Below are positions 9,558 through 18,461 of a stretch of 64,000 nucleotides of DNA, one piece after another. Each line of letters begins with the position of its first letter. Position 1 is the first letter of the stretch. The position numbers were made by a program, and so were the translations under genes. The notes beneath the pieces were generated by a model, which had not been told where the DNA came from, ran no database searches, and saw nothing but the letters and a program-made list of their open reading frames with translations. The DNA is taken from contig JAKFWC010000021.1 of the NCBI GenBank assembly GCA_021732975.1, positions 248,001 to 312,000 of the forward strand. The letters run 5' to 3'. This DNA comes from Planctomycetaceae bacterium (GTDB lineage Bacteria > Planctomycetota > Planctomycetia > Planctomycetales > Planctomycetaceae).

Positions 9558-10991
9558 TCACGCCAGAATCTGTTGCACGATGCGCCCATGCACATCGGTT
9601 AAACGGAAGTCACGGCCCTGAAAACGATAGGTCAGCCGCGTGTGATCGAGACCGAGCAGATGCAACAGCGTGGCGTGCAAATCGTGGACGTGAACCGGGT
9701 CAGCAGCGACGTTGAAGCCGAAGTCGTCGGTCTGGCCGTGTGTGTAGCCGGCTTTCACGCCGCCACCGGCAAGCCAGAGGCTGAAGCAGCGATTGTGATG
9801 ATCGCGGCCGTCGTTCCCGCCTTGCACCATCGGCGTCCGTCCGAATTCACCGCCCCAGATGACGAGCGTGTCCTTCAACAATCCGCGTTGTTTGAGATCG
9901 CTTACCAATGCGGCGCTGGCCTGGTCGGTGTCGAGCGCATTCTGTTTCACGCCGGCGGTCAGGTTGCCGTGCTGGTCCCAGGCTTCGTGGAACAATTGCA
10001 CGAACCGCACGCCGCGCTCGACGAGCCGCCGGGCCAGCAGACAGTTGCGAGCGAACGTCGCATCCTTTGGAGATTTGATGCCGTATTGCTGCAACGTTTC
10101 CGGCGTTTCCTGACCGAGATCCATCAACTCCGGGGCGCTGGTCTGTAGCCGATACGCCATTTCGTAGCTTTGGATGCGAGCCGCGATCTCGGGATCGAAG
10201 TCGGTTTTCAACGCCTGATCGTTCAGCCGATTGAGCGCATCCAGCGACGCCCGTTGCGACTCGGCGTCGATGCCCGCGGGGTTCGACAGATACAGGACGG
10301 GATCGCCGGCGTTGCGAAACGGCGTGCCTCCGTACATCGTCGGCAGAAAGCCACAACCGTAATTGCTCGCGCCGCCGCTGGTGCCCTTAGCACTGGTGAG
10401 CACGACGAAACCGGGTAAGTCCGCCGATTCGCTGCCGAGTCCGTACAGCGACCACGATCCGAAGCTCGGGCGGCCGAACTGCTGCGAGCCGGAATTCATC
10501 ATGATCTGCGCGGGGGCATGATTGACGGCTTCCGTCTGCATCGTGCGGATCAGACACAACTCATCGGCGACTTTCGCAGTGTGGGGCAGGACTTCGCTCA
10601 GCTCCATGCCGCATTGGCCGTGTTTCGCGAACTTGAACTTCGGGCCGAGTAACGCCGAGTTCGGATTGATGAACGCCGCACGGTAACCCTTCAGTAACTC
10701 GGCTGGAGGAAGTTGGCCGTTGCGGTTCGTCAATTCCTGCTTGTGGTCGAACAATTCCAGGTGGCTCGGGGCACCGGCCTGGAAGATGTAGATCACGCGT
10801 TTCGCCTTCGCCGGGAAGTGCGGCTGTTGGGGAGCCAGCGGTTTGGCAGGCGGTGCGGTGTCGGCCTTCACAGTCGATGTCATCAGCGAATGGGCCGCGA
10901 TCCCGGCGAGTCCGACGCCGCAGTCGCGCAGAAACCAGCGACGACTCAAAGACCGAGCCCGCGCAACGGAGACTTCTTGCTGGACGTTCAT
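9558..10991 (-). CDS. DUF1501 family protein, Tat-exported
   Basis: About 477 residues of the DUF1501 family, which has an alkaline-phosphatase/sulfatase-like fold and is greatly expanded in planctomycetes. A twin-arginine signal is present near the N-terminus (SRRWFLRDCGVGLAG), so the folded protein is exported. Family landmarks include YIFQAGAPSHLELFDHK early, VIWGGEFGRTPM in the C-terminal third, and the metal-site-like HHNRCFSLWLAGGGV. The start at ATG 10991 follows the upstream PSD1-type gene's stop by eight bases and leaves the Tat signal 14-18 residues in. PSD1/DUF1501 gene pairs are the standard planctomycete arrangement; they are presumed to act on extracellular organic matter but the reaction is unknown. 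Confidence 0.93.
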   Translation of the reverse strand: MNVQQEVSVARARSLSRRWFLRDCGVGLAGIAAHSLMTSTVKADTAPPAKPLAPQQPHFPAKAKRVIYIFQAGAPSHLELFDHKQELTNRNGQLPPAELLKGYRAAFINPNSALLGPKFKFAKHGQCGMELSEVLPHTAKVADELCLIRTMQTEAVNHAPAQIMMNSGSQQFGRPSFGSWSLYGLGSESADLPGFVVLTSAKGTSGGASNYGCGFLPTMYGGTPFRNAGDPVLYLSNPAGIDAESQRASLDALNRLNDQALKTDFDPEIAARIQSYEMAYRLQTSAPELMDLGQETPETLQQYGIKSPKDATFARNCLLARRLVERGVRFVQLFHEAWDQHGNLTAGVKQNALDTDQASAALVSDLKQRGLLKDTLVIWGGEFGRTPMVQGGNDGRDHHNRCFSLWLAGGGVKAGYTHGQTDDFGFNVAADPVHVHDLHATLLHLLGLDHTRLTYRFQGRDFRLTDVHGRIVQQILA

Positions 10992-10999
10992 GAAGACAC

Positions 11000-13900
11000 T
11001 CACTTTTTCGAGATGGTCTCGTCGAGGTTGAGCAGGACACGGGCGGCCATCGTCCACGCGGCGGCATCTTGTGGTGTTGTCCCGGAAGGAAGTTCCGGAA
11101 GACGAGCCGCATCACCGGTAACGATTTCGCGCGGATTGAGCCAGCCGTCCGCCAGTCGTTGCCGTCGCGATTGCACTAACGACAGGATCGCTTCGCTTTC
11201 GGTTGCCACCGGCTTTCGAGACGTACACAAGAAGAACGCATACTCGGACCGTTGGCGGTCGTCCACGCCTCCTTCACGCAAGACACGCAGTGCCAGCGCC
11301 CGCGCGGCTTCCACAAAGATCGGCTCATTCAGTCCGGCCAAAGCGGCCAGAGGTGTGTTGGACCGGACACGGCGGGCACAGGCGATGTCACTGTTCGGGG
11401 CATCGAACGTCGTCAACACCGGATCGGGCATCGATCGTTTGCGGAAGACATACAAGCCGCGACGATACCGTTGCGGTCCTTCCGCGGGCTTCCAGTAAGC
11501 GGGGTAAGTGAAGTTGTAATCGAGCACGTTTTGCGGCACCGGCGGGAAAATGCTCGCGCCACCGGATTGTCGCGTAAGCAAGCCGGAAATACTCAACGCC
11601 ATGTCGCGGACGACTTCCGCTTCAACACGAAAACGAGGCCCACGAGCCAACCAGGTGTTGCGTGGATCTTGCTCCATCAGGTCCGCATCGGCATGGGACG
11701 ATTGCCGGTACGTCGCACTGGTGACAATTGTCCGGATCACGTGTTTCTGACTCCACCCGTGCTCCATCATGTCGACGGCCAGCCAATCAAGCAGTTCCCG
11801 ATACTCCGGAACAGCGGCTCGGACGCCAAAGTCTTCCGCGGTTTCGACGAGTCCGGTGCCAAACATGGCTTGCCACATGCGGTTCACGGCCACGCGAGCC
11901 GTCAAAGGCGAGCGGGTGTCGGTCAACCAGCGCGCCAGACCGAGCCGGTTCCGCGGCCACTCTTCGGAGAACGGATGAAATGCCGCAGGCGTATGCGGCT
12001 CCACAGCGTGCTTCGGGCGTTCCCATTCGCCGCGGTCTAACAGATGCGTTTGTCGCCGTCGGCCCGGTTCCTGTTCGATGAAATGCAGGATGGAAGTCGC
12101 CGCTTGCGGGAATGTCTGCCACAGGCCGTCGATTTCATCGTTGATCGGTTTGGCCTCGGCGAGGCTGGTCCGCCAAGCGGTGAAAATGGCGGAGTTCTGC
12201 TCGGGAGTGCGTGCGGTCTCTGGAGTGTGAAGTGCAAGAATGGCCGCATGATCGGCAGGCGGTGCAGTGGGGGCCGGTTCGCGGGTGATGCTGAACCTCG
12301 CGCAACCGAGCATGTCGGTCATCCGCCACGCGACTTTCAATTGTGTTCCTGCCGATAGCTGCAGGGGTTGTTCAAACTGAATGACCGCCACTGACGGCTG
12401 ATTACGCCGGCCGATGCCACGGTCGGCCGTCCAGGTTGTCTCATCTGTTCCATCAATGAGATAAGCGACCGGACCGTTGGCTTTCTTGTTGTCCGGCTGC
12501 TTTTTGTCGGGTTCGGAAAAGTCCGCCGTTGCATTCACCAGTTTTTGCTTCGCCCACTCTTTGGCGTCCGGCGTTTTGACGAAGACTTCCAGCTCGTTCA
12601 TGCCCCATGTCCCGAGTCGGCTGCGACCTGGTCCCCGGTGTGGCAGATCCGTATGGGGCAGGGCTTCCAACCGCAGACCGGTGATGCCGTCCAAAGTCGG
12701 AGCACAAATGAGGAACACGTCGTTGCTCGAATGCCCCTTCATCAAAAGCGACCCATCGGCTTCCTGCGTGGGATGATTCAATCCGCTGATGGTCCCCAGT
12801 TCGGTGGCGATCAACGTTTCCCATGCCGGCTGCTTCTGCGACCAAGATTGTCCCCACGCGACCACTTCTTCCGTCGACTGTCGTCGCATTGCGCGGAGCT
12901 TGTCTTCCGCCACGCGGATCTTGCCGTGAATCTCCGCAATCTGCCGTTCCTGTTCAGCAGTGTAGACCCACGACTGCGCTTCGTAGGCCGTGTTGAGGAA
13001 CGCGAACAGGCCGTAGTATTCGTCGTGTGTCAGCGGATCGAACTTGTGCGTGTGACACTGCACACATTGAATCGTCAGGCCGAGAACGGCCTTGCCAAGG
13101 CAATCCATCCGGTCGAACACTTCGGCCATCCGGAACTGTTCCGGGATGATGGCCCCTTCTTCGTTAATCATGCTGTTGCGGAGGAATCCCGTGGCGATCA
13201 TCTGCGATTGGGTCGCACCGGGAAGCAAGTCTCCCGCGAGTTGCTCTACGAGAAACTGATCGTAAGGCATGTCCCGGTTGAGGGCGTCCACGACCCAATC
13301 TCGCCATTTCCACTGCTCGCGCGGCATGTCCTTTTCGTAGCCGTTCGAGTCGGAATACCGCGCGACATCGAGCCAGTGCCGCGCCCATTTTTCGCCGAAC
13401 GCTTCGCTCTGCAACAGCTTTTCGACCGTGGCTTCAAAGCCATGTTGCTCGAACTCGGCGAGTTCCTGGGGAGAGGGCGGTAAGCCAATCAGATCGAGAT
13501 AAAGCCGGCGACATAATGCCGCCGCAGGAGCGGGTGGCGATAATGTTCGGCCGCGGTCTTTCAATCGAACCGTGACAATCGCATCAATGGGATGTGTCGG
13601 CACCGGACTCGGTTTAGACGCTTTGCGTGGTGACGAGAAGGCCCAATGCGTTTCGTATTCCGCTCCAGCGGTGATCCATTGACGCAGCGTTTCAATCTGC
13701 GTCGCCGACAGCGGCTTGTTGTGTTGCCGTGGTGGCATGACTGTATCAGCATCGGTCGCAGTGATTCGTCGGAACAGTTCGCTCTGTTCCGGTTTCCGAG
13801 GCACGATGGCCGCCTGTCCCGACTCGCCCCCCTTCAAGACACTGCTGCGGTCATCCACCCGCAGGCCGCCCTTGCGCTCGGCCGCATCGACCCCGTGACA

Positions 13901-14029
13901 CTGCGAACAATGCTCCGCGAAAATGGGTTGGACATCACGCTGAAAATCCGGCAGCGACGCCGCGGAGGCATTCCCGCTCGCCAAAGCTAGAGCCAGCCAC
14001 ACACCCAGCCTCATTATGCGGTTCTGCAT
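11000..14029 (-). CDS. Planctomycete cytochrome c / DUF1549 / DUF1553 (PSD1) protein
   Basis: About 1009 residues. After a signal peptide (RLGVWLALALASGNASA) comes the planctomycete cytochrome C domain with haem motif CSQCH (41-45). A DUF1549 (PSCyt2) domain from about 145 carries a second CxxCH in IQCVQCHTHKFDP near residue 322. A DUF1553 (PSD1) domain lies at about 690-960 (WLTDTRSPLTARVAVNRMW). The region between them looks like a carbohydrate-binding insert. The start at ATG 14029 is the one that puts the signal peptide at the N-terminus; the frame stays open about 100 codons further, but that extension looks non-coding. It is followed eight bases later by DUF1501. Proposed role: periplasmic oxidative attack on polymers, inferred from family expansion only. 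Confidence 0.94.
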   Translation of the reverse strand: MQNRIMRLGVWLALALASGNASAASLPDFQRDVQPIFAEHCSQCHGVDAAERKGGLRVDDRSSVLKGGESGQAAIVPRKPEQSELFRRITATDADTVMPPRQHNKPLSATQIETLRQWITAGAEYETHWAFSSPRKASKPSPVPTHPIDAIVTVRLKDRGRTLSPPAPAAALCRRLYLDLIGLPPSPQELAEFEQHGFEATVEKLLQSEAFGEKWARHWLDVARYSDSNGYEKDMPREQWKWRDWVVDALNRDMPYDQFLVEQLAGDLLPGATQSQMIATGFLRNSMINEEGAIIPEQFRMAEVFDRMDCLGKAVLGLTIQCVQCHTHKFDPLTHDEYYGLFAFLNTAYEAQSWVYTAEQERQIAEIHGKIRVAEDKLRAMRRQSTEEVVAWGQSWSQKQPAWETLIATELGTISGLNHPTQEADGSLLMKGHSSNDVFLICAPTLDGITGLRLEALPHTDLPHRGPGRSRLGTWGMNELEVFVKTPDAKEWAKQKLVNATADFSEPDKKQPDNKKANGPVAYLIDGTDETTWTADRGIGRRNQPSVAVIQFEQPLQLSAGTQLKVAWRMTDMLGCARFSITREPAPTAPPADHAAILALHTPETARTPEQNSAIFTAWRTSLAEAKPINDEIDGLWQTFPQAATSILHFIEQEPGRRRQTHLLDRGEWERPKHAVEPHTPAAFHPFSEEWPRNRLGLARWLTDTRSPLTARVAVNRMWQAMFGTGLVETAEDFGVRAAVPEYRELLDWLAVDMMEHGWSQKHVIRTIVTSATYRQSSHADADLMEQDPRNTWLARGPRFRVEAEVVRDMALSISGLLTRQSGGASIFPPVPQNVLDYNFTYPAYWKPAEGPQRYRRGLYVFRKRSMPDPVLTTFDAPNSDIACARRVRSNTPLAALAGLNEPIFVEAARALALRVLREGGVDDRQRSEYAFFLCTSRKPVATESEAILSLVQSRRQRLADGWLNPREIVTGDAARLPELPSGTTPQDAAAWTMAARVLLNLDETISKK

Positions 14030-14220
14030 CCCGGAAGCCTCACTATGCCAGCGATCGAAAGTATTCCAACGGCCGCGGAGACCGTCACGATCTTTGTCAT
14101 TCGATGGAATGAGCCGATTGTACCTGACAACGAGGACGATGGAACGGTGACCGAGGTGGAAAAACCGCTGATAGACCGTCACTGGAGCGGTTAGACAACA
14201 CTGCGGTTGAGCGATTCGCC

Positions 14221-14257
14221 AATAAAAAAGCCCGGCGTCCAAGACAGGATGCCGGGC
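14221..14257 (-). terminator. Rho-independent terminator of the DUF1559 gene
   Basis: An 11-bp GC-rich stem (14230-14240 with 14247-14257, one G-T pair) closes a six-base loop. On the minus strand it is followed by TTTTTTATT. It lies about 135 bases after the stop of the DUF1559 gene, on the right strand to end its transcript. Confidence 0.75.
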
Positions 14258-14290
14258 GCTTGCGGTGTCGAACAACGTGTTTTCAAAAGT

Positions 14291-14367
14291 GAGGGCGAGG
14301 CTCCCGCCGAGCCGCGATCTCTTCACGGCGCTGGGACAATCAGCAGCTCAGCGGAAGCTTCGCCCTC
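14291..14367. repeat. Imperfect inverted repeat, 22-bp arms
   Basis: Arms at 14291-14312 and 14346-14367 differ at four positions, all of which keep G-U pairing on one strand. The spacer is 33 bases. It lies in the 3' region of the DUF1559 transcript, upstream of its terminator. The arms (GAGGGCGAGGCTCCCGCC...) look like a dispersed element rather than a regulator site. Confidence 0.55.
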
Positions 14368-14393
14368 CCCCAATTGTCCAAGTCCTGAATCGT

Positions 14394-15482
14394 TTAGAAT
14401 TCGCCAACCACATCGCCGCCGCCCGGGGTCGCGAGGCGGATGAAAGTGTCGAAGCTGAGGTTCTCGCTGAGGAAACGGACGGCTCCGTCCCCCATGGTGA
14501 AATGCGCCCCACCCGTGTGGAAGGAGTAGGCCGAACTGGTTCCATGCACGCCGAACACGAACGGGGCTTGTGTGTACGGATAGGTCGTGCCGTAGGACGT
14601 GTTCGGCCCGATGTTTTCGCCGTTCGTGGCGTTGATCGCGACCGTTCCCAGCAAGCCGGTGCCATCGGCCTTCTGACCGAAGATCATGATGTCGCTGGCG
14701 GGACGGGCCCAACCACCGGCGTTGAGGCGATCACCCGGCAGAGCACCGAACTGCTTGCCGCGACGCCACACCGCAGGTCGACCGGCCGATTCAGCGACGG
14801 CAATGGTATTCGACAAGCCGTCGGTCACATCGCGAAACTTTTTGCCCGGCAGGTCATACTTCAATGAAGTGGGATTCCACGACGCATTTTTGGGGAAGAA
14901 GCCAGCCACGTACTTGTACGTGGGGTCGGCTGGATCGGTATAGAGGTTGGTCAACGACACCGATGTAAACGGCTGATTCAACGGCGAGATCCCATAGATC
15001 GGCGAATAGCTTGATGCCGAGGAAATCGTCTGTGTCCAGTTGGCGGGAACGTCCGGCACACCATCCAGAACACCCGCCAGCGAATCCGAAGGGCACTGGA
15101 ACACCGTCAATCGAGTTTGCGAAACTGCCACATTGGCCCCCGCACTCCAGTTAATCGTCTGGTCGTATTGGTTGTAGAGCGGCGCTTGATCGAGATACGG
15201 CAGCAGTGCTGTCAGCACGGCCAGACGCACGGTTCCGGCCACCGGCGGACGCAGGCTGGAGGGCAACTGGCCGTAGGTGCTTTCAAAGTTGTGGAAAGCC
15301 AGGCCGACGTTCTTCAGGTTATTGCGGCACTGCGTCCGACGGGCGGCTTCACGCGCCTGCTGCACGGCGGGCAACAGCAGGGCAATCAGAATCGCGATGA
15401 TCGCAATCACCACCAGCAATTCGATGAGCGTAAAAGCCCCGCGGGCAGAGCGTGGCAACGGGCGAACAGGAATCCGGGTCAT
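14394..15482 (-). CDS. DUF1559 family pilin-like protein
   Basis: About 362 residues. The N-terminus has a type IV pilin/pseudopilin cleavage and methylation signal, GAFTLIELLVVIAIIAIL, followed by the family's LLPAVQQAREAARRTQCRNNLKN. The DUF1559 domain then continues with the common C-terminal HTGGAHFTMGDGAVRFLS, where surface-exposed aromatic and acidic residues recur. Such proteins occur in tens of copies in planctomycetes and are thought to be pseudopilins or surface proteins. The ATG at 15482 is preceded by GGAGA at the right distance; a longer reading adds 33 implausible residues. It lies 123 bases after a small lipoprotein gene, probably one transcript, and ends at a clear terminator. 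Confidence 0.95.
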   Translation of the reverse strand: MTRIPVRPLPRSARGAFTLIELLVVIAIIAILIALLLPAVQQAREAARRTQCRNNLKNVGLAFHNFESTYGQLPSSLRPPVAGTVRLAVLTALLPYLDQAPLYNQYDQTINWSAGANVAVSQTRLTVFQCPSDSLAGVLDGVPDVPANWTQTISSASSYSPIYGISPLNQPFTSVSLTNLYTDPADPTYKYVAGFFPKNASWNPTSLKYDLPGKKFRDVTDGLSNTIAVAESAGRPAVWRRGKQFGALPGDRLNAGGWARPASDIMIFGQKADGTGLLGTVAINATNGENIGPNTSYGTTYPYTQAPFVFGVHGTSSAYSFHTGGAHFTMGDGAVRFLSENLSFDTFIRLATPGGGDVVGEF

Positions 15483-15605
15483 GAGACTTTCTCCATTCTG
15501 GAAACGTGATTTCAAACTCGGGATGAACAGTATCCCCAAGCAACGGCAGCACTGCCGTCGCGACAGATTTGTGAACTTCAAGTCGGAGCGAGCGAAACCG
15601 CTCGG

Positions 15606-16037
15606 TTATTGGAGTTCCAGCGGATCGATTTCTGCCTGCCCACCGGCGATCGTGACCTTCAGGTCGGTGGTTTCCGCTTTCGCATATTTCACGGGCAGAT
15701 CATTGGGACCGGCCGAAGGGCTTTCCTTCTTGCCGACGATCGGGTAGTGCAAAACCAGCGCTTTGTATTCACCAGCGGGAGCCCCATCGGCACCGGAATA
15801 GGTTCCGAGTTGGAAGGTGCCATCGTCTTTCGATGTCGCTGTGGGCCGAACCGCACTGGGAACCGCAGTATCAACAGGAATTAAGGTGATGAGCGCACCC
15901 GCAAGCGGCTTGCCCTTGTACTTGACCGCTCCTCTTACAGGAGCGACCTTCTCCCAAGGCTGTTTGGTTTTTCCGCAGCCCACACAAAGAGTCAAGGCAA
16001 CCAGACCGACCACGATTCGCCATTCGCCACGAAGCAT
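15606..16037 (-). CDS. Small secreted lipoprotein with a carboxypeptidase-regulatory-like fold
   Basis: About 143 residues. The start at ATG 16037 has AGGGGA upstream and gives a lipoprotein signal peptide ending in LCVGC, with the lipidated Cys at 21. The rest (VRGAVKYKGKPLAGALITLIPVD ... KDDGTFQLGTYSGADGAPAGEYKALVL) is the beta-sandwich of the carboxypeptidase-regulatory or transthyretin-like type often found beside DUF1559 genes in planctomycetes. It probably lies on an envelope surface as a structural partner of the DUF1559 protein encoded downstream. There are no catalytic residues to point at. Confidence 0.85.
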   Translation of the reverse strand: MLRGEWRIVVGLVALTLCVGCGKTKQPWEKVAPVRGAVKYKGKPLAGALITLIPVDTAVPSAVRPTATSKDDGTFQLGTYSGADGAPAGEYKALVLHYPIVGKKESPSAGPNDLPVKYAKAETTDLKVTIAGGQAEIDPLELQ

Positions 16038-16122
16038 TTGCGAGTTCCCCTTCCAAGCCCTTGCCGGTGAGATCGTTGAGCGAAGATTCCGTTGCGGGCG
16101 ACCAAACCAAGTCATTTTTTAA

Positions 16123-16145
16123 AGTGCGATAAAATATATCGCACT
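16123..16145. promoter_or_regulatory. Palindromic candidate operator
   Basis: AGTGCGATA and TATCGCACT form a perfect 9-bp inverted repeat with a 5-base A/T spacer. It sits in the AT-rich divergent region between the lipoprotein/DUF1559 genes (minus) and the sulfate transporter operon (plus), about 85 bases from the lipoprotein ATG. The half-site length and spacing fit a dimeric repressor. No regulator gene lies next to it. It is not followed by a T-run long enough to make it a normal terminator. Confidence 0.55.
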
Positions 16146-16349
16146 AAGTTGGTGGTTTATATCGGGTGGTTTTCAGCTTTGTCAATAATCAATCGCTATA
16201 GTTGGCGATAATTTGAAAAATCTATTCTTCTCCCACGTCGTCGCTCCAGGCATTGAACATCGCAGCAAAACTGAGGATTGATGTAAGTGTTTTTGCCTGA
16301 TTGGTTTGGGCTGAAGTTGGCGTGAATTGCATTCAGCTTGGCGGATACG

Positions 16350-16377
16350 TTGACACTTCCGGCGGTTTTGATAAACT
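16350..16377 (+). promoter_or_regulatory. Candidate sigma-70 promoter of the sulfate transporter operon
   Basis: A perfect -35 box TTGACA (16350-16355) is followed after 16 bases by TAAACT (16372-16377, four of six matches). Transcription would start near 16384, about 100 bases before the ATG at 16487. The leader includes a small 5-bp hairpin (16454-16470) just before the ribosome binding site. No known sulfur riboswitch was recognised. Confidence 0.5.
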
Positions 16378-16486
16378 AGCACCAACTTGGTTGACGATAA
16401 TCGTGGCTGGCTAGGAAATCTCAGGTTGGACGGCATTGGTGATGGAGCCGTGCTCCCGAAAATTGCGGGAATTACAAGGGCATCTC

Positions 16487-17530
16487 ATGAGCATCCTGTC
16501 GCGGTTGTTGTTCTCTTTATCGCTGGTGTGGCTGCTCGGACTCCCCGGATGCAGCACCGAGGTTGGCAAAGGCGCGACGGGAAGGGCGGTCGAACTCCTC
16601 AACGTTTCTTACGACCCGACGCGCGAACTCTGGCGGGATCTCAATGCGGCTTTCACGGCGGACTATAAGACGCAGAAACAGATCGATGTGACGATCAAGC
16701 AGTCCCACGCCGGATCAGCCAGTCAGGCGCGGGCGATCATCGACGGCCTGGAAGCCGATGTCGCGACGCTGTCCCTCTGGCCGGATACCGACGCGCTCCG
16801 CAAACAAGGCGTCTTGAAAGACGGTTGGGAAGAAAAGCTGCCGAACAAGTCGCTTCCCTATACGTCCACGGTCGTGTTTCTCGTCCGAAAGGGAAATGAA
16901 AAAGGGGTGAAGGACTGGTCGGATCTGGCCAAACCGGGCATTGCGGTGATTACGCCCAATCCGAAAACCTCCGGCAACGGTCGCCTCAGTTTTCTGGCGG
17001 CGTGGGGCAGCATCACCTTGAATGGCGGCAGTGAAGAACAAGCCCGCGAGTTCGTCCGCAAGGTCTATGGAAATGTGGCCGTACTGGATACCGGCGCTCG
17101 CGGAGCGACGACCACCTTCAGCATGAAAGGGATCGGCGACGTGTTCCTCACGATGGAAAGCGAAGCCCGGATGACTCTCCAGGAATCGCCCGGCCAGTTC
17201 GAGATCGTCTACCCGCCGCAAAGCATTCTGCACGAGCCGCATCTCGCGGTGGTCGACAGCGTCGTCGATAAGAAGGGAACGCGGGCCGTCGCCGAGGATT
17301 ACCTGAAATTCCTGTACACCCCCGCGGGCCAGGAAATCATCGCGAAGCATTTCTTCCGGCCCATCGACAAGGACATCCTTGCCAAGCACCGCGAAGTTTT
17401 TCCGGATGTCAAACTCTTCACCATTACCGACATCGTGACCAACTGGGACGAAGCCCAGGGCAAGTTCTTCGCCGAGAACGGCGTGTTTGATTCGCTGTAT
17501 CGCCCGGCAAAAAGCGAGAGCCGCGAGTAG
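16487..17530 (+). CDS. sbp: Sulfate/thiosulfate ABC transporter substrate-binding lipoprotein
   Basis: About 347 residues. A lipoprotein signal (LLGLPGC, Cys22) is followed by the Sbp/CysP signature VELLNVSYDPTRELWRDLN and SHAGSASQARAIIDGLEADV, with TPNPKTSGNGR as the sulfate-contact loop of the family. It captures sulfate or thiosulfate and delivers it to the CysTW permease. The start at ATG 16487 has AAGGG upstream and gives the signal peptide; 17 further codons upstream are open but not convincing. It heads the operon, and the genes for both permeases and the ATPase follow on the same strand. Sulfate versus thiosulfate preference cannot be decided from sequence. Confidence 0.95.
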   Translation: MSILSRLLFSLSLVWLLGLPGCSTEVGKGATGRAVELLNVSYDPTRELWRDLNAAFTADYKTQKQIDVTIKQSHAGSASQARAIIDGLEADVATLSLWPDTDALRKQGVLKDGWEEKLPNKSLPYTSTVVFLVRKGNEKGVKDWSDLAKPGIAVITPNPKTSGNGRLSFLAAWGSITLNGGSEEQAREFVRKVYGNVAVLDTGARGATTTFSMKGIGDVFLTMESEARMTLQESPGQFEIVYPPQSILHEPHLAVVDSVVDKKGTRAVAEDYLKFLYTPAGQEIIAKHFFRPIDKDILAKHREVFPDVKLFTITDIVTNWDEAQGKFFAENGVFDSLYRPAKSESRE

Positions 17531-17532
17531 CG

Positions 17533-17580
17533 GCGACGCAGAGCGTCGCGGACGTGTGTTCCCATGCGGAGCATGGGAAC
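17533..17580 (+). repeat. Two short hairpins between sbp and cysT
   Basis: A 7-bp stem with a 3-base loop (17533-17549) is followed by a perfect 10-bp stem GTTCCCATGC / GCATGGGAAC with a 3-base loop (17558-17580). There is no T-run, so these are not ordinary terminators. They may protect the 3' end of the sbp message and so raise binding-protein dosage, as intra-operon hairpins do in other transporter operons; that is inference. Confidence 0.6.
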
Positions 17581-17642
17581 GAGATGCAGCATCAAAAACG
17601 AAACCAATTGGCTGACCCGACAACGGGAGGCGGACCTTGACG

Positions 17643-18461
17643 ATGAAACGAAAACGGATCCTGCCGGGGTACAATTTGACCCTCGGGTACACAATGGCGG
17701 TGCTGAGCCTGATGTTGTTTTTGCCGCTGGCCGCGCTCATTCTGCGGGCCACATCGCTGGGGCCGAAGGAGTTCGTTGCCGCTGTGTGGACCGAACGCGC
17801 GCGGGCAGCATATCTGCTCACCGTCGGCACCTCCTTCGCCGCAGCCATCGTTGATACTGTCCTGGGGTTGCTGCTGGCGTGGGTACTGGTCCGATACGAA
17901 TTCCCAGGCAAGCGCATTTGCGACTCGCTGATCGACCTGCCGTTTGCCCTGCCAACGGCGGTGGCGGGATTGGTGTACTCGAATCTGTATGTCGAGAAGG
18001 GCTGGTTCGGCCGGTATCTCGTGCCGCTGGGTTTTCAAGGGGCGTATTCGCAAACGGCGATCGTTCTGGTACTCGCGTTCATCGGCCTCCCGTTTGTAGT
18101 GCGGACGGTGCAGCCGGTGCTGGAGAGTCTCGATGCGGATATCGAAGAAGCGGCCGAATCCCTCGGAGCGTCCCGCTGGCAAACGTTCTGGAAAGTGATC
18201 ATTCCCGCATTGCAACCGGCGCTGATCACGGGCTTCGCGCTGACGTTTGCCCGCGGGCTCGGTGAGTACGGTTCTGTCGTCTTCGTGTCGGGCAACATGC
18301 CGTTTAAGACGGAAATTGCGGCGGTGCTGGTCGTCTCGCGGTTGGAAGAATTCGCCTATACCGAAGCGACGGCGATTGCCCTCGTGCTGCTCGCCGGTTC
18401 GTTTGCGATGCTGGCGGCGATCAACGGTCTCGAATGGTGGAGCCGCCGCTATGCAGCCTAA
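17643..18461 (+). CDS. cysT: Sulfate ABC transporter permease CysT (CysU)
   Basis: About 272 residues with six hydrophobic segments. The cytoplasmic EAA loop, which docks on the ATPase, is visible as EEAAESLGASRWQTFWKVIIP. Family marks include DLPFALPTAVAGLVYSNLY and ARGLGEYGSVVFVSGNMP. It forms half of the membrane channel with CysW. The ATG at 17643 has GGAGG-like bases upstream; a TTG two codons earlier is also open. The gene lies 112 bases after sbp, separated by two hairpins, and overlaps cysW by 11 bases. Confidence 0.95.
   Translation: MKRKRILPGYNLTLGYTMAVLSLMLFLPLAALILRATSLGPKEFVAAVWTERARAAYLLTVGTSFAAAIVDTVLGLLLAWVLVRYEFPGKRICDSLIDLPFALPTAVAGLVYSNLYVEKGWFGRYLVPLGFQGAYSQTAIVLVLAFIGLPFVVRTVQPVLESLDADIEEAAESLGASRWQTFWKVIIPALQPALITGFALTFARGLGEYGSVVFVSGNMPFKTEIAAVLVVSRLEEFAYTEATAIALVLLAGSFAMLAAINGLEWWSRRYAA

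Larger units (their letters stand above)
14030..14393. other. Spacer between PSD1-type gene and DUF1559 gene
   Basis: No gene is visible here. The part next to 14029 must hold the promoter of the PSD1-DUF1501-acetyltransferase operon. The part next to 14394 holds a terminator (14221-14257) and an imperfect inverted repeat (14291-14367), described separately. Confidence 0.6.

Noticed and set aside
16384..16486. Possible sulfur-responsive riboswitch in the sbp leader
   Set aside because: Only one 5-bp hairpin is visible and none of the SAM or related aptamer motifs could be recognised.
16715..17917. 400-codon minus-strand open frame
   Set aside because: Antisense to the sulfate-binding protein and cysT genes; the translation has no family features.
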